Shown here in pieces: positions 43,641-52,748 of a stretch of DNA of 64,000 nucleotides. The notes below the pieces were generated by a model. The model made no database searches. It was given only the letters and a program-made list of their open reading frames with translations, and was not told where the DNA came from. The DNA lies in assembly GCA_965226805.1 (NCBI GenBank), contig CBDDDW010000028.1:248001-312000 (forward strand), written 5' to 3'. The position numbers were made by a program, and so were the translations under genes. This DNA comes from CBDDDW01 sp965226805 (GTDB lineage Bacteria; Chloroflexota; Dehalococcoidia; Lucifugimonadales; JAGWBF01). Every line of letters begins with the position of its first letter. Position 1 is the first letter of the stretch.

Positions 43641-44741
43641 CTAGTCTAGTGTCTCGTAAATAGCTTTACAGCGTGAGAGCTTGGTGAGGATCGCTTGAGC
43701 GGAGGCATGCCATACAAACGGCTTGGGATCCGCGTTGGACGCCGCCAGGTATTCCTTAATCGCGGCGATCAACTCCGGGACGCTCTCGAAACTCCCCCGC
43801 CGTACTCTTTTCTCCGTCAACTCCCTGAACCACCGCTCCACCAGGTTCAACCAAGACGAGCTCGTCGGCGTGAAGTGCAGGGTGAACCGCGGGTGCTTCT
43901 CCAGCCACGCCTTCACCTTGGACTGGTTGTGGGTCCCATAGTTGTCCACAATCAGATGGAGCGGCGTCTCCTTGGAAAACTCCCGGTCCAGTCGCCGCAG
44001 GAAGCGCAGGAACTCCTGGTGCCGGTGCTTAGCCATGCACTCCCCGATCACCCGCCCGTCCAAGACATTGAGGGCCGCAAATAGGGTCGTGGTCCCATGC
44101 CGCTTGTAGTCGTGGGTCATGGTTCCGCAGCGCCCTTTCTTCATAGGCAGGCCGGGCTGGGTACGCTGAAGGGCCTGGATTTGGCTCTTCTCATCCACGC
44201 ACAGGACCACGGCTTTGTCGGGAGGATTGAGGTACAGCCCCACTACGTCGGTGAGTTTCTCGGTGAACCGCCAGTCCTTGGAGAGCTTGAATCGCTTCGT
44301 CCGGTGGGGCTGTAACCCGTGAGCGGACCAGATGCGCTGCACGGTGGCCTTGCTAAGGCCCTGGGCCTTGGCCATGGTGCGGATGCTCCAGTGGGTTGCT
44401 CCGGGGGGTTTGGTCTGGGTAGTGGCCTGCACCACCTCGTTCACCCGGTCGGCTCCGTAGGTCACCCGCCGGCCCCGGCCGGGTGCGATCTCGGTGAGGG
44501 CACTAGGGCCGCCCTGGAGGAAACGCTGGCGCCAGAGCATGACGGTGGGACGACTGACGCCCACCTCTCGGGCAATCCGGCTATTGGGCACACCGTCGGC
44601 GGCGAGGAGGGCGATCCTGGCCCGGAAGGCGACGCTTTGGGGAGTGTTCTGGGCACGGACCCAGGCTTCCAGCGTTCGGCGTTGCTCGGGAGATATCGTG
44701 AGGAGATCAGCTGATTTTGGCATGAAGCAAGCATACCCCAA
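43641..44741 (-). CDS. IS630-family transposase
   Basis: A 366-residue DDE transposase. Two N-terminal helix-turn-helix domains (RIALLAADGVPNSRIAREVG and WSIRTMAKAQGLSKATVQRI) bind the ends. The DDE core is complete: VVLCVDEKSQIQALQRTQPG, LHLIVDNYGTHNQSKVKAWL, and PTSSSWLNLVERWFRELTEK with the Glu. The reading frame ends inside the terminal repeat (TAG within it), a usual IS630 feature. The start is uncertain; ATG 44723 (MPKSADLL) is as plausible as 44741. The gene appears intact. Confidence 0.9.
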   Translation of the reverse strand: MGYACFMPKSADLLTISPEQRRTLEAWVRAQNTPQSVAFRARIALLAADGVPNSRIAREVGVSRPTVMLWRQRFLQGGPSALTEIAPGRGRRVTYGADRVNEVVQATTQTKPPGATHWSIRTMAKAQGLSKATVQRIWSAHGLQPHRTKRFKLSKDWRFTEKLTDVVGLYLNPPDKAVVLCVDEKSQIQALQRTQPGLPMKKGRCGTMTHDYKRHGTTTLFAALNVLDGRVIGECMAKHRHQEFLRFLRRLDREFSKETPLHLIVDNYGTHNQSKVKAWLEKHPRFTLHFTPTSSSWLNLVERWFRELTEKRVRRGSFESVPELIAAIKEYLAASNADPKPFVWHASAQAILTKLSRCKAIYETLD

Positions 44742-44783
44742 TATCCACTATATATCAAGGCATTTGCGAGACATTAGACTAGT
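43641..44783 (-). mobile_element. IS630-family insertion sequence, apparently intact
   Basis: The ends CTAGTCTAGTGTCTCGTAAAT (left, split here by convention at 43641) and its inverted partner ATTTGCGAGACATTAGACTAG (right, ending 44782) match with two mismatches. A TA lies at each edge, as expected for IS630 target use. It carries one transposase. A lone end of a related copy is at 49493-49530. Confidence 0.8.
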
Positions 44784-44984
44784 CGGATAGTCTATCCGAG
44801 CAGGCTGCCTAACAAGAGCAAGATCGCACTAACCAGTGGTGGTTACCGGCGATGGGCTATACTTGATGGCGAATCCGCCGGACATGACCGTGATCCCGTC
44901 CCGGCAAAAACAAAACGGTGGATCCGTGGACGACCTTGGGGGAGCCTTGGTTTCAGTGGCAGCCTTGCCGGCAAAAGGATACAC

Positions 44985-46328
44985 ATGAGCCTACCTGAGT
45001 GGATACGGCGCCGGAGACCCCGAAACGTATATTACGGGTGGTGGGTCGTGGCGGCTTCCAGCGCTATGATCTTCTTCGCCAGCGGGATCTTCTTCAGAGG
45101 GTTCTCAGTGTTCTTCGTCCCCGTAAGGAACACCTTGGGTCTCAAAGACTGGCAGACATCGCTTGTGTTCTCCCTGGCACGCGGAGGGGGTGGCATAGAG
45201 GGTCCGTTAGCGGGTTGGATGGTAGACCATATCGGTGTCCGTAAGATGGCTGTCCCGGCTATCTTGCTAGCCGGTCTGGGCTACTTCGCCCTGTTCAAGG
45301 TGGAAAGCTTCCTGACTTTTTCACTGGTTTACCTGGGCATCATATCCATGGCGAATAGCCTCGCCTTTGAACACGCCATATTCTCCGGCCTCAACATGTG
45401 GTTTATCAGGCGGCGTGCTATGGCGTTGTCCCTATACAGCGCGGCGTCTGCTTTAGGGGGGGTCGCCCTGATCCCGGTGATGAACATACTGATACTCCAG
45501 TTGGACTGGCGCTGGGCGGCGGTTATCGCGGGAGGCGCTTATCTTGTCTTTATCTTGCCTCTTACCTACTTCCTGCGGCCATCACCCGAGAGCATGGGGC
45601 TTCGGCCGGATGGCGACCTCGTCCAGGGGGCAGGTGCGGTGTCAGGCACCTCCGGGCCCGTCGGACAAAGGTCGTCTCCTATGTTATCCCCGGACGACCC
45701 ACGGGACTTCGGAGTGAGGGAAGCGCTGGGCACTGGGAGCTTTTGGTTCCTTCTTGTCGGCATCGCATTGAGAAATTGGGCGAGGAACGGCGTGCTGGTT
45801 AACTTTCAGCCAATTCTGCTTTGGAAGGGCGCAACACGGGAGGCAGTCGGATATCTGATTAGTATGAACATGGCAATAAACGTGGTATCCAGATTGCTGG
45901 TTGGCCTGGTGACGAGCAGGAGCATGTCACGGGTTTTGGTCGCCTTGGTCGTCCTCGACTCCTTCGCTCTCCTATTTCTGATCACCGGCTCGTGGGAAAG
46001 CTCCGCCTGGGCGATATTCGTATATGTGGGCCTGGCGGGGGTCAGTGACGCTGTGGGAGTACTCACGTGGACCACGCTGGGGGATTTCTACGGGCGCCGA
46101 AGGTACGCGACTCTCAGAGGAACCATCAAGTTTTCCAGCAGCTGGGCCATCGTGGCGGCTCCCACGTTTGTCGGGTGGTGGGCAGACAGAACCGGCGGAT
46201 ACACTCTGCCACTGTGGCTATCTGTCGCCTTCTTGGGGATGGCGGCCCTTTCCTTCTCCATGATCAGGAAGCCACGGAGGCCCCTGGAGGACCCCACCTC
46301 ACGGACGTTGGACGGCCAACCTCTGTAG
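44985..46328 (+). CDS. MFS transporter
   Basis: A 447-residue inner-membrane protein with about twelve helices in two halves and a charged central loop (about residues 205-245, with GPVGQRSSPMLSPDDPRDFG). Loop 2-3 has the MFS signature variant GWMVDHIGVRKMAVPAILLA. It resembles monocarboxylate/oxalate-formate-type MFS proteins in its N terminus (YYGWWVVAASSAMIFFASGI), which suggests an organic anion substrate; this is tentative. Ribosome site AAAAGGA. It is monocistronic and begins about 200 bp from the IS630 end. Confidence 0.85.
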   Translation: MSLPEWIRRRRPRNVYYGWWVVAASSAMIFFASGIFFRGFSVFFVPVRNTLGLKDWQTSLVFSLARGGGGIEGPLAGWMVDHIGVRKMAVPAILLAGLGYFALFKVESFLTFSLVYLGIISMANSLAFEHAIFSGLNMWFIRRRAMALSLYSAASALGGVALIPVMNILILQLDWRWAAVIAGGAYLVFILPLTYFLRPSPESMGLRPDGDLVQGAGAVSGTSGPVGQRSSPMLSPDDPRDFGVREALGTGSFWFLLVGIALRNWARNGVLVNFQPILLWKGATREAVGYLISMNMAINVVSRLLVGLVTSRSMSRVLVALVVLDSFALLFLITGSWESSAWAIFVYVGLAGVSDAVGVLTWTTLGDFYGRRRYATLRGTIKFSSSWAIVAAPTFVGWWADRTGGYTLPLWLSVAFLGMAALSFSMIRKPRRPLEDPTSRTLDGQPL

Positions 46329-46394
46329 CGCGCCGACTGGTGGGTGGGGCCTTGCCCCAAACGTCACATTCCAGGCTGTCACCCTGACCGCAGG

Positions 46395-46462
46395 GAAGGG
46401 TCTTACCTTGACAACAAGAAGTCGGCGACAGATTCTTCGTCGCTTCGCTCCTCAGAATGACA
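46395..46462. repeat. Palindromic dispersed repeat (family 2)
   Basis: It contains CAGATTCTTCGTCGCTTCGC and CTCAGAATGACA, the right arm of the family seen at 37829-37916, with a weaker left arm (GTCACCCTGACCGCAGGGAAG region near 46378). It sits between the MFS gene and the end of the NHL gene. Confidence 0.6.
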
Positions 46463-46559
46463 GTTTTAAGGCAGGGCCAGTCGATGCGGGAAATTGCGTC
46501 AGGCTTTTGTCAGAGCCGCGACCTCACCGAACGGGAAAGTGCGGGAGTCCGATACTACC

Positions 46560-47579
46560 CTAGAGGTTGAACTGGGGCTCCACGTAGTCCTTCTCTTTGA
46601 CGTAAACTTGTACACGGTGGTGCTGCTGGTCACAGACGACTATTTGGCGGTCTGGGCCAACGTCCATGCCGGTGGGGTAGGCGAACCGCCACTCGAGCTC
46701 CATATTCCTGACCTTGTTGCGGGCCTTGAGGAAGTCCGGGTTGGCTTTCACGAACTGCTGGGCCCACTGGGACAGCCGCTGAGCATCACCCAGGAACGTA
46801 GTGATGTGGGAGCCATCGGGCGCGTAGACCTGTAGCCGGTGCGCTCCCCAGTCCGCCACATACACATCGCCCTCCTCGTCCACGGCCACGCCGCTGGGGG
46901 CTACAAGCTCTCCCTGTCCGCTACCGGGAACACCGAAAGACGTGAGATATCGGCCGTTCTCTGCGAATTTCTGGACCCTGGCGTTTCGCCAGTCGGCCAC
47001 ATACACATGGCCCTCACCGTCCGTGGCGATCCCCCAGGGATTGTCCAGATCACCCGGATTTTGCCCTCCGCTAGCGCAAGCCGCGAGGAACCGCCCATCC
47101 TTGCTGAACTTCTGGACTCGGTTGTTGCCCGTGTCGGACACCCAGAGATCGTCGCCGGCATCAAAGGCCAGGCCCCAGGGGTTGAGCAGCTCCCCCTCCC
47201 CAGATCCCGACCTTCCCCAGCTGCCGAGGTAGTCCCCGCCGTCGCTGAAGACCGACACCCGGTTGAGCCATTCGTCCGCGACGTACACTCGGCCTTGACG
47301 GTCCAGCGCCAGGGAGGTTGGGCGGGTGAACTGCCCTTGGTCTTCTCCGAAGCTCCCGAAATCCAGGAGGACCCGTTGACCGCTCTGATCCTGACCCAAG
47401 GAGCACTTGGTGACCCGGGCCGAGGGAGCTGCGTCATAGTTGGCGCTGATTACGTAAGCTATGCCATCCGCAGCCACGGCCACGTCCATGGGGCTCCAGA
47501 AGCCCTCCCCAGCCAGGGCCAGTCTGCCGACACTGTGACTATAGGTGTAGGTCCGCTCTCTAACAGTTTGGGTAATCAC
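46560..47579 (-). CDS. NHL-repeat beta-propeller protein, partner of DUF1800 copy 2
   Basis: A 339-residue six-bladed NHL protein when started at GTG 47579, which follows CGGAGGATAGAGAC and aligns with the N terminus of the paralogue (RTYTYSHSVGRLALAGEGFW versus RTFTYSHCVGLFVMSGGGFW). An ATG at 47624 would add 15 residues with no match. Blades include GLAFDAGDDLWVSDTGNNRV and GIATDGEGHVYVADWRNARV. The C terminus VYVKEKDYVEPQFNL is the same as in the paralogue except for one residue. It starts 55 bp after the DUF1800 copy 2 stop and is clearly in one operon with it. No signal peptide. Role unknown. Confidence 0.85.
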   Translation of the reverse strand: MITQTVRERTYTYSHSVGRLALAGEGFWSPMDVAVAADGIAYVISANYDAAPSARVTKCSLGQDQSGQRVLLDFGSFGEDQGQFTRPTSLALDRQGRVYVADEWLNRVSVFSDGGDYLGSWGRSGSGEGELLNPWGLAFDAGDDLWVSDTGNNRVQKFSKDGRFLAACASGGQNPGDLDNPWGIATDGEGHVYVADWRNARVQKFAENGRYLTSFGVPGSGQGELVAPSGVAVDEEGDVYVADWGAHRLQVYAPDGSHITTFLGDAQRLSQWAQQFVKANPDFLKARNKVRNMELEWRFAYPTGMDVGPDRQIVVCDQQHHRVQVYVKEKDYVEPQFNL

Positions 47580-47634
47580 GTCTCTATCCTCCGAATCCCG
47601 GCTGAGGCGGCGACATTGCGCCACCCAACGTGCA

Positions 47635-49050
47635 TCAACAAGGCTGGTACTCCCTGGAGGAGGCTATCAGCCCCAGCATCTCGGTGACCCTGCGAGTAGA
47701 CTGTTGGACTTCATCCTCTGTGCCCCACGACACGCTTCCAGCCTCGGTCGCGTGGGAAGCCAGCTCCTTCTGGGTCTGCGCCTGGAACTCCAGCGGACCC
47801 ATCAGGTCGAGGCAGGCCTCGACCAGTTGATCGGGCGAGATGGCGCCCATGGCCCGCACCCTGTCCACCATGTCTCGGACCCCGGGGAGGGAGATGTCCG
47901 CCACCCGGTCCGCTACAAAGTTTATGCGCCTTACCAGGGCTCCGCTGTCTATCCACTCGGTGCCGGTGTGCCAGCCTTCGACGCTGGGGGGGTCCAACAA
48001 CGACTGGCCCATGTGCCCGACCTCCATAGCCAGGTCCAATATCCCGGGCCTAGGCCTTCCCTTAAAGTCCCCCACCAGGTTCATGGTCCCGACTACCACC
48101 TCCGCGGGGCTCTTCACCCTGGTGAACCGGGCCTCTTTGAAGAAGTCCGAGTTGAACAGCACGCGAAGGGTGGGCCGGATTTCGTACCCCGAGCTTATCA
48201 AGGCGTCGCCCAGGATGTTGATGGCCACCGGGTCCCGGGGCGGGGTGTCCTGCCAGGCGGACACCTGGGGCTCATCCGCAACGAAAAAGTTGTAAAGGTG
48301 CCGGGCCATGAAACGGGCTGTAGATGGCTGTCGCACCACGATGTCGATGATTTCTTCCCCGTTAAAGCGGCCCCTATGGCCCAGGAACAGCTTCTCCCCG
48401 TCGTCGTGGTCCTCGTCGTCGTAATCGAAAGCCCAGACGTAGTTACCCGTCGGATTGTTGGGTAGCTTCGGCGCCATTGTCCAGCCGGTGAAAGCCCGTG
48501 CGCACTCGAACACGTCCTTCTCGGTGTAGTTGCCCACTCCCATAGAGAACAGCTCCAGGAGCTCCCGCCCCCAGTTCTCGTTGGGGCGTTCCTTGTGGTT
48601 CTCGTGGTTGTCGAGCCAGTAGATCATGGCCGGGTCGCGGGCCAGTTGGAGCAGGATGTCCCGGTAGTTGCCCAGAGCGAACCTGCGAAAGGTCGAGATC
48701 TGGGCGAGCATCTGCCGGGAACCGTTTATCTTGGCGTTGCCCGTGGCGAATAGCTGGTGCCAGAATAGGGTCATCTTCTCCTGCAAAGGTCGCTGCGTGT
48801 TGACCATCTGCCAGACCCAGTTGGCCTGGGCGGGGAAGACCTGCGCCCCCGGCGCTATGGTCTGGGGATCGTAGCGAAAGAGGAGCGCCTCGTCATTCGG
48901 GGGAATGCCGCGCTCCTCTGGGGACAATAGCTCTTCCACCGTGGATTCATACCCTGCGGCCACCCTCCTCTCGAGCTCAGCTCTGGGAACCCCAAATCCC
49001 GCCCGCCGCATCAGGTGGGCCATTAGCGCGATGTCGTCCTTGGAGCTCAT
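47635..49050 (-). CDS. DUF1800 family protein, copy 2
   Basis: A 471-residue DUF1800 protein of exactly the same length as copy 1 (24653-26068), with long shared stretches such as NENWGRELLELFSMGVGNYT and YTEKDVFECARAFTGWT. The N-terminal LMRRAGFGVPRAELERRVAA and late GQSLLDPPSVEGWHTGTEW are the family hallmarks. It has no signal peptide, unlike most described relatives. A -10 box TATAAT is at 49105-49100 on its strand, but no good -35 was found. Start ATG with AGAGGGAGGGATAT upstream. It is followed by its NHL partner. Confidence 0.9.
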   Translation of the reverse strand: MSSKDDIALMAHLMRRAGFGVPRAELERRVAAGYESTVEELLSPEERGIPPNDEALLFRYDPQTIAPGAQVFPAQANWVWQMVNTQRPLQEKMTLFWHQLFATGNAKINGSRQMLAQISTFRRFALGNYRDILLQLARDPAMIYWLDNHENHKERPNENWGRELLELFSMGVGNYTEKDVFECARAFTGWTMAPKLPNNPTGNYVWAFDYDDEDHDDGEKLFLGHRGRFNGEEIIDIVVRQPSTARFMARHLYNFFVADEPQVSAWQDTPPRDPVAINILGDALISSGYEIRPTLRVLFNSDFFKEARFTRVKSPAEVVVGTMNLVGDFKGRPRPGILDLAMEVGHMGQSLLDPPSVEGWHTGTEWIDSGALVRRINFVADRVADISLPGVRDMVDRVRAMGAISPDQLVEACLDLMGPLEFQAQTQKELASHATEAGSVSWGTEDEVQQSTRRVTEMLGLIASSREYQPC

Positions 49051-49924
49051 ATATCCCTCCCTCTGAAGGAGTTCGTAAACACCGGGTCAGCAGTCATTTA
49101 TTATAGTTCCTTCCGCCGCGCGTCCGCCAGAGCCCCTTCGTACGTTCGGCACTTTATCCAACACTCCGGCCGAGGTTCCCCTCCTTCAACACACCCAGGA
49201 GATGCCTGGCCAGGGGACAGTTCTTCGGCGAGCTTGCGGCGGGCTCTCAGACTCCCAACAACTGAGTTTCGGGAGTCCGCCCCTCAGGGACTCCCTTTCG
49301 TCATCAGCCTACCGCTTCGCCGGGGAAATTATAGCCGTAGCCCGGTGAGCCGTCAATGAAACTACTCGCACGGGAAATTGGCGTGTCTCCCTTCAGGGCC
49401 TGAAACGGCTTGGGCGGCTCTCACTTCCTTTCGGTGCCTTCCAGGCAACAGAGGAAGAAGAACGCTGATCTCCGGCCATCCTCCTGGCTACTAGTCTAGT
49501 GTCTCGTATATAGCATTACAATGCTGATATGAGGAGGTCCTCCCCGCGAACCCCGGTCTCACCCTCACCTCAATCCTCTCCCATAGGGAGAGGAGGCAGA
49601 CCGGGGGGCCACGTCGAGCGCTGACGTATTGTAAACCCATTTGGCAGACACACGACTAGAAAGGCGTTTGGGCATCCACGGTGCCTAGAGACCGAGGGAT
49701 ATTTAGCGCCGGTCTTCCGGCTTGACCTGTACCGGCGATTTAAATAGTGTCGAAGAAAGCCAGCCTGCCAGTTCTGCATCGGCTGTTACTACGGATAGAA
49801 CGCATTGGTGGCTGTGATCTGTATCATTGACACTCCACCGTCAGGCGATGTTATGATGTCGGTGAACTACGTACAAATACGTAAGGTCATTGGCTGAATG
49901 CTGGGGGGATTAAGTCAGGCCTAT
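49051..49924. other. Long gene-free stretch with repeat remnants
   Basis: These 874 bp hold a 7-bp palindrome (GACTCCC 49250-49256, GGGAGTC 49271-49277), one solo IS630 end, and otherwise no frame with a recognisable product. Several short frames are unsupported. It looks like a graveyard between the DUF1800 cassette and the IS3 element. Confidence 0.6.
49493..49530. mobile_element. Solo IS630 terminal repeat
   Basis: CTAGTCTAGTGTCTCGTATA and the following ATAGCATTACA match the left end of the element at 43641 with few changes. No second end or transposase is near, so it is a relic or the scar of a deletion. Confidence 0.65.
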
Positions 49925-49941
49925 TCAAGTGGACCCCATCA

Positions 49942-50628
49942 TCAGGACAGCGGTGAGGCTAAAATAAGAGAGTCTACCGCTGGGGTGTCTCGTAAACCTT
50001 CATCCGATTGTAAGGCTTGTGGATGTTCCAGTAAACACCTTTGTGGGCTCACTGCATGGAACACCTGACCCGGTGACCGATAGCCTAGGGCTTGATGGGG
50101 CCGCTCTTGGTTGTAGAAGGCCAGATAAGCCCCAATCCCTTTTCTGGCCTCAGTCCCATTTTGGTATGCCTTCAGGTACACCTCCTCGTACTTGATGCTG
50201 CGCCACAGCCGTTCCACGAAGACGTTGTCCATGCACCGGCCCCTGCCGTCCATGCTCACTTGAACGCCTTGCGCCAGCAGCATGCTGGTGAAGGCCTCGC
50301 TGGTGAACTGGCTGCCCTGGTCGGTGTTGAAGATCTGTGGCCGACCCTTGCTCAAGGCCTCTTCCAGAGCCGCAACACAGAAGTCTACCTCCAGGGTGTT
50401 GGACAGCCGCCAGGCCAGCACGTAGCGGCTGTGCCAGTCCATGATGGCCATCAAGTAGAGGAAACCCCGAGCCATGGGTATGTAGGTGATGTCGGTGGCC
50501 CACACCTGGTTGACCCGGTTGATTCCAGCCCCCTGAGCAAGTACATAGACCAGCCCTGGGTTTGGCTTGGTGGTGTTGGGACGCCGGAGATGGCCTCCAG
50601 GCCTATCACGCATCAGATCTCCCGCCAT
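49942..50628 (-). pseudogene. IS3 OrfB, C-terminal (DDE) part
   Basis: The catalytic half of an IS3 OrfB. The DDE residues are all visible: VWATDITYIPMARGFLYLMA (first Asp), IFNTDQGSQFTSEAFTSMLL (second Asp), and GRCMDNVFVERLWRSIKYEE with the Glu, ending FYNQERPHQALGYRSPGQVF. It is cut off from its own N-terminal half, which lies at 51060-51269 beyond the scrambled segment, so no full OrfB can be made as the sequence stands. Confidence 0.85.
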
Positions 50629-50759
50629 CCTGTCCGTGATTTCTGCGCCAGGCAGTCATCCTTCTGGAGGCGTTTGGGCAGGTCCACCGCTGGGGTGTGC
50701 CTCCTTGAGGGACAGTCGAGGGATATGACCAGGCCAGCACGTAGCGGCCAGATACAGCC

Positions 50760-51269
50760 TCAATGGTCTTCCAGGTACACCTCCATGACCTGCCACAGCC
50801 GCCGGCGATTTGAGGAATACCCCGAGCCAGTGGTCGGTGTTGAAGATCTGTGGCCGACCCTTCTCAAGGCCTCTTGATGCCTGGCCCAGGCCAGCACCTG
50901 GTTGACCCGGTTGATCTCCAGCCCCCTGAGCAAGTACGGATAGACCTTATGCCCTGGGTTTGGCTTGGTGGTGTTGGGACGCCGGTAGATGGCCTCCAGG
51001 CCTATCAGCTGCATCAGCCGGCGGACCCGCTTGCGGTTGACCTGGTGTCCGTGATTTCTGCGCCAGGCAGTCATCCTTCTGGAGCCGTAGAAAGGTGTCT
51101 TCAGGTACTGTTGGTCTATGAGGGCCATCAACTCCATGTCCTCGGCGCCGGCCTCGGTTGGCAGGTAGTACAACGAGGAGCGGCTGATACCCAGCAAGGC
51201 GCACTGGCGCACCAGAGACAGCTTCGGTTCTTCTCGGTCAATCATGGCCCGGCGTTGGGACCGGCTCAC
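50760..51269 (-). pseudogene. IS3 OrfB, N-terminal part with a garbled end
   Basis: The first 100 or so residues (GTG 51269, MSRSQRRAMIDREE through RRLMQLIGLEAIYRRPNTTK) are normal IS3 OrfB, better preserved than in the 7681-7869 fragment. After NTTKPNPG the frame drifts into mixed pieces (RGLEINRVNQVLAWARHQEA) and ends without the DDE domain. The start overlaps the OrfA stop. Confidence 0.8.
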
Positions 51270-51550
51270 AACCCGAAGCTCCGTGACAAAAAATCCCGTT
51301 CCACCTTGAGCTGCCCAATCTGTTGGTAGAGCTGGGCAGTGAGGACCTCTTGGTCCTTCTCCTGGCGTCCAGCACCATTTTCAAAGAGGTGCGGCGCCCC
51401 CTGAGTCAAGGCCTTCTTCCAGGCATGGATCTGGCTCGGGTGGACTTCAAACCGGCTGGCCAGCTCTGCAATGGTGTGCTCCCCCTGGAGCGCGGCCAAA
51501 GCCACTTTGCCCTTGAAGACTGGGCTGTGCTTCTTACGTGTTTGCTTCAT
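51266..51550 (-). CDS. IS3-family transposase OrfA
   Basis: A 94-residue helix-turn-helix protein identical to the OrfA at 7866-8150. It would bind the terminal repeats and regulate or, by frameshifting, form the OrfAB transposase. Because the OrfB next to it is broken, transposition would need an intact copy elsewhere in the genome. The identity of the two copies suggests recent movement. Confidence 0.9.
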   Translation of the reverse strand: MKQTRKKHSPVFKGKVALAALQGEHTIAELASRFEVHPSQIHAWKKALTQGAPHLFENGAGRQEKDQEVLTAQLYQQIGQLKVERDFLSRSFGL

Positions 51551-51630
51551 GTCCTGCTCCTTCTTTCCGTCCTATTTTAGGAGCGGGACTCTCTCTTAGC
51601 CACCTGTCCGAATTTTGGGGACCACCTCAC

Positions 51631-51855
51631 AAGAGGGTATTCCTGATCGGACTTTCCCTTGTGACAATAATTTTGCTCACGGTTTCCGTTGCATCGGCTG
51701 CGCAGGGTCAGATCACCGAGGTGAATCCGTCTGGCATAGGCTTCTCCAACGGGGCCAGCGGCGGCAAGTCAACGGCGGCGCTTGCTCAAAGCCAAGCCAG
51801 CGTGTTGTCGACTTCGCTTGGTGGCACTATAGCACCACCGCCAGATGGGAACTAG
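51631..51855 (+). pseudogene. Small exported protein missing its start codon
   Basis: About 74 residues remain: KRVFLIGLSLVTIILLTVSV followed by ASAAQGQITEVNPSGIGF is a clear signal peptide with an ASA cleavage site, then a short Ser/Gly/Ala-rich mature part ending IAPPPDGN. The sequence begins right at the IS3 right end (51629), and no in-frame ATG remains; the only later option, GTG near 51661, would remove most of the signal peptide. The IS3 left flank does not contain the missing start either. Function unknown. Confidence 0.65.
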
Positions 51856-52121
51856 GGCCTTCCGGGAAGCGGTCTTGCTGGTTCAGGTCTTCGGTAAAAA
51901 CACAGGGCTTTAGCGCCTCCAGACATACCAGAGGTCGCGACATTCACCCGAGGGCGTCTACGCCGCCGTCATGTCCCGCCTTTCCTGCAACTCCTCCAAG
52001 CGGTAAGCCAGCCAGGCTGAAAGCTGGGACAGTCTAACCTAGTGCCCACCTTGAGCGCCTCTGAGCCTACCTTGTCGGGTCTGCCCACACCTCATACTCG
52101 GTTCCGGGAGGCTCCACTGAC

Positions 52122-52607
52122 ATGACACGCCGGGAGTTTGAGGCCCTTTTGGAGCACCCAGACCAGGCCGGTGCGTGGACTTTTCTTCGCATCCCCTTTG
52201 ATGTCCAGGAGGCCTATGGGACCCGGGCCCGGGTCCCCGTAAAGGGCACCGTCAAAGGAGCGCGGTTCAGGAGCTCGCTGCTACCACAGGGCGATGGCCG
52301 CCATTTCCTGGTGGTGAACAAGGCTATTCAGAAGGAGGCTGGGGCCTCTGTGGGGGACACGGTCCGTGTCGTGTTGGAGCTTGACAGGGCGCCCAGAACG
52401 GTATCCGTACCGGAAGCGCTCAAGCAGGCCCTGGACGGAAACCCTGCGGCCAGGGAGAATTTCGAGAGCATGCCCTACTCCCACCAGAAGGAATACGTGG
52501 ACTGGATCGAGTCGGCGAAGCTGGAAGACACAAGGGCCCGGCGGGTCGATAAGGCGATGGGCATGATCGCCCATCGCAGGCGGCTCAAGGGCAGCCCGAG
52601 ATCGTAA
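52122..52607 (+). CDS. YdeI/OmdA-like protein with DUF1905 domain
   Basis: A 161-residue protein with the two-part layout of this family: a beta-barrel DUF1905 part (WTFLRIPFDVQEAYGTRARV, VPVKGTVKGARFRSSLLPQG, VVNKAIQKEAGASVGDTVRV) and a C-terminal helical OmdA/YdeI segment (VPEALKQALDGNPAARENFE, YSHQKEYVDWIESAKLEDTR, RRVDKAMGMI). YdeI-type proteins are linked in some bacteria to resistance against bacteriocins or envelope stress; the molecular activity is unknown. It is monocistronic. Confidence 0.85.
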   Translation: MTRREFEALLEHPDQAGAWTFLRIPFDVQEAYGTRARVPVKGTVKGARFRSSLLPQGDGRHFLVVNKAIQKEAGASVGDTVRVVLELDRAPRTVSVPEALKQALDGNPAARENFESMPYSHQKEYVDWIESAKLEDTRARRVDKAMGMIAHRRRLKGSPRS

Positions 52608-52748
52608 CGTAACCCCAGGCCAGGATTGGGAAGACTTCTGGGCCACCAGGAGTCTCTGGCGGAGCGCGTCCGCAGCGTCAGACCTCGGCATGTCTCTAGG
52701 CGCGGACTCCAGGAAGATCGCTCAGTCTGCTGCAGCAGGAGAGGTTCG

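Larger units (their letters stand above)
49925..51629 (-). mobile_element. IS3-family element with a scrambled interior
   Basis: The terminal repeats (49925-49950 and the inverted 51604-51629) match in 19 of 26 positions, both containing GTGG.CCCCA and GGACAG. OrfA and the start of OrfB are intact on the right and the DDE part of OrfB on the left. Between about 50629 and 50880 short blocks of the same element recur in a shuffled order. Total 1,705 bp, longer than the usual 1.2-1.5 kb. The 549-bp right part is identical to 7681-8229. Confidence 0.85.

Noticed and set aside
46494..47687. Plus-strand frames opposite the second NHL gene
   Set aside because: They are shadows of the repeat-coding strand; the minus strand has clear NHL blades, a good start and a paralogue.
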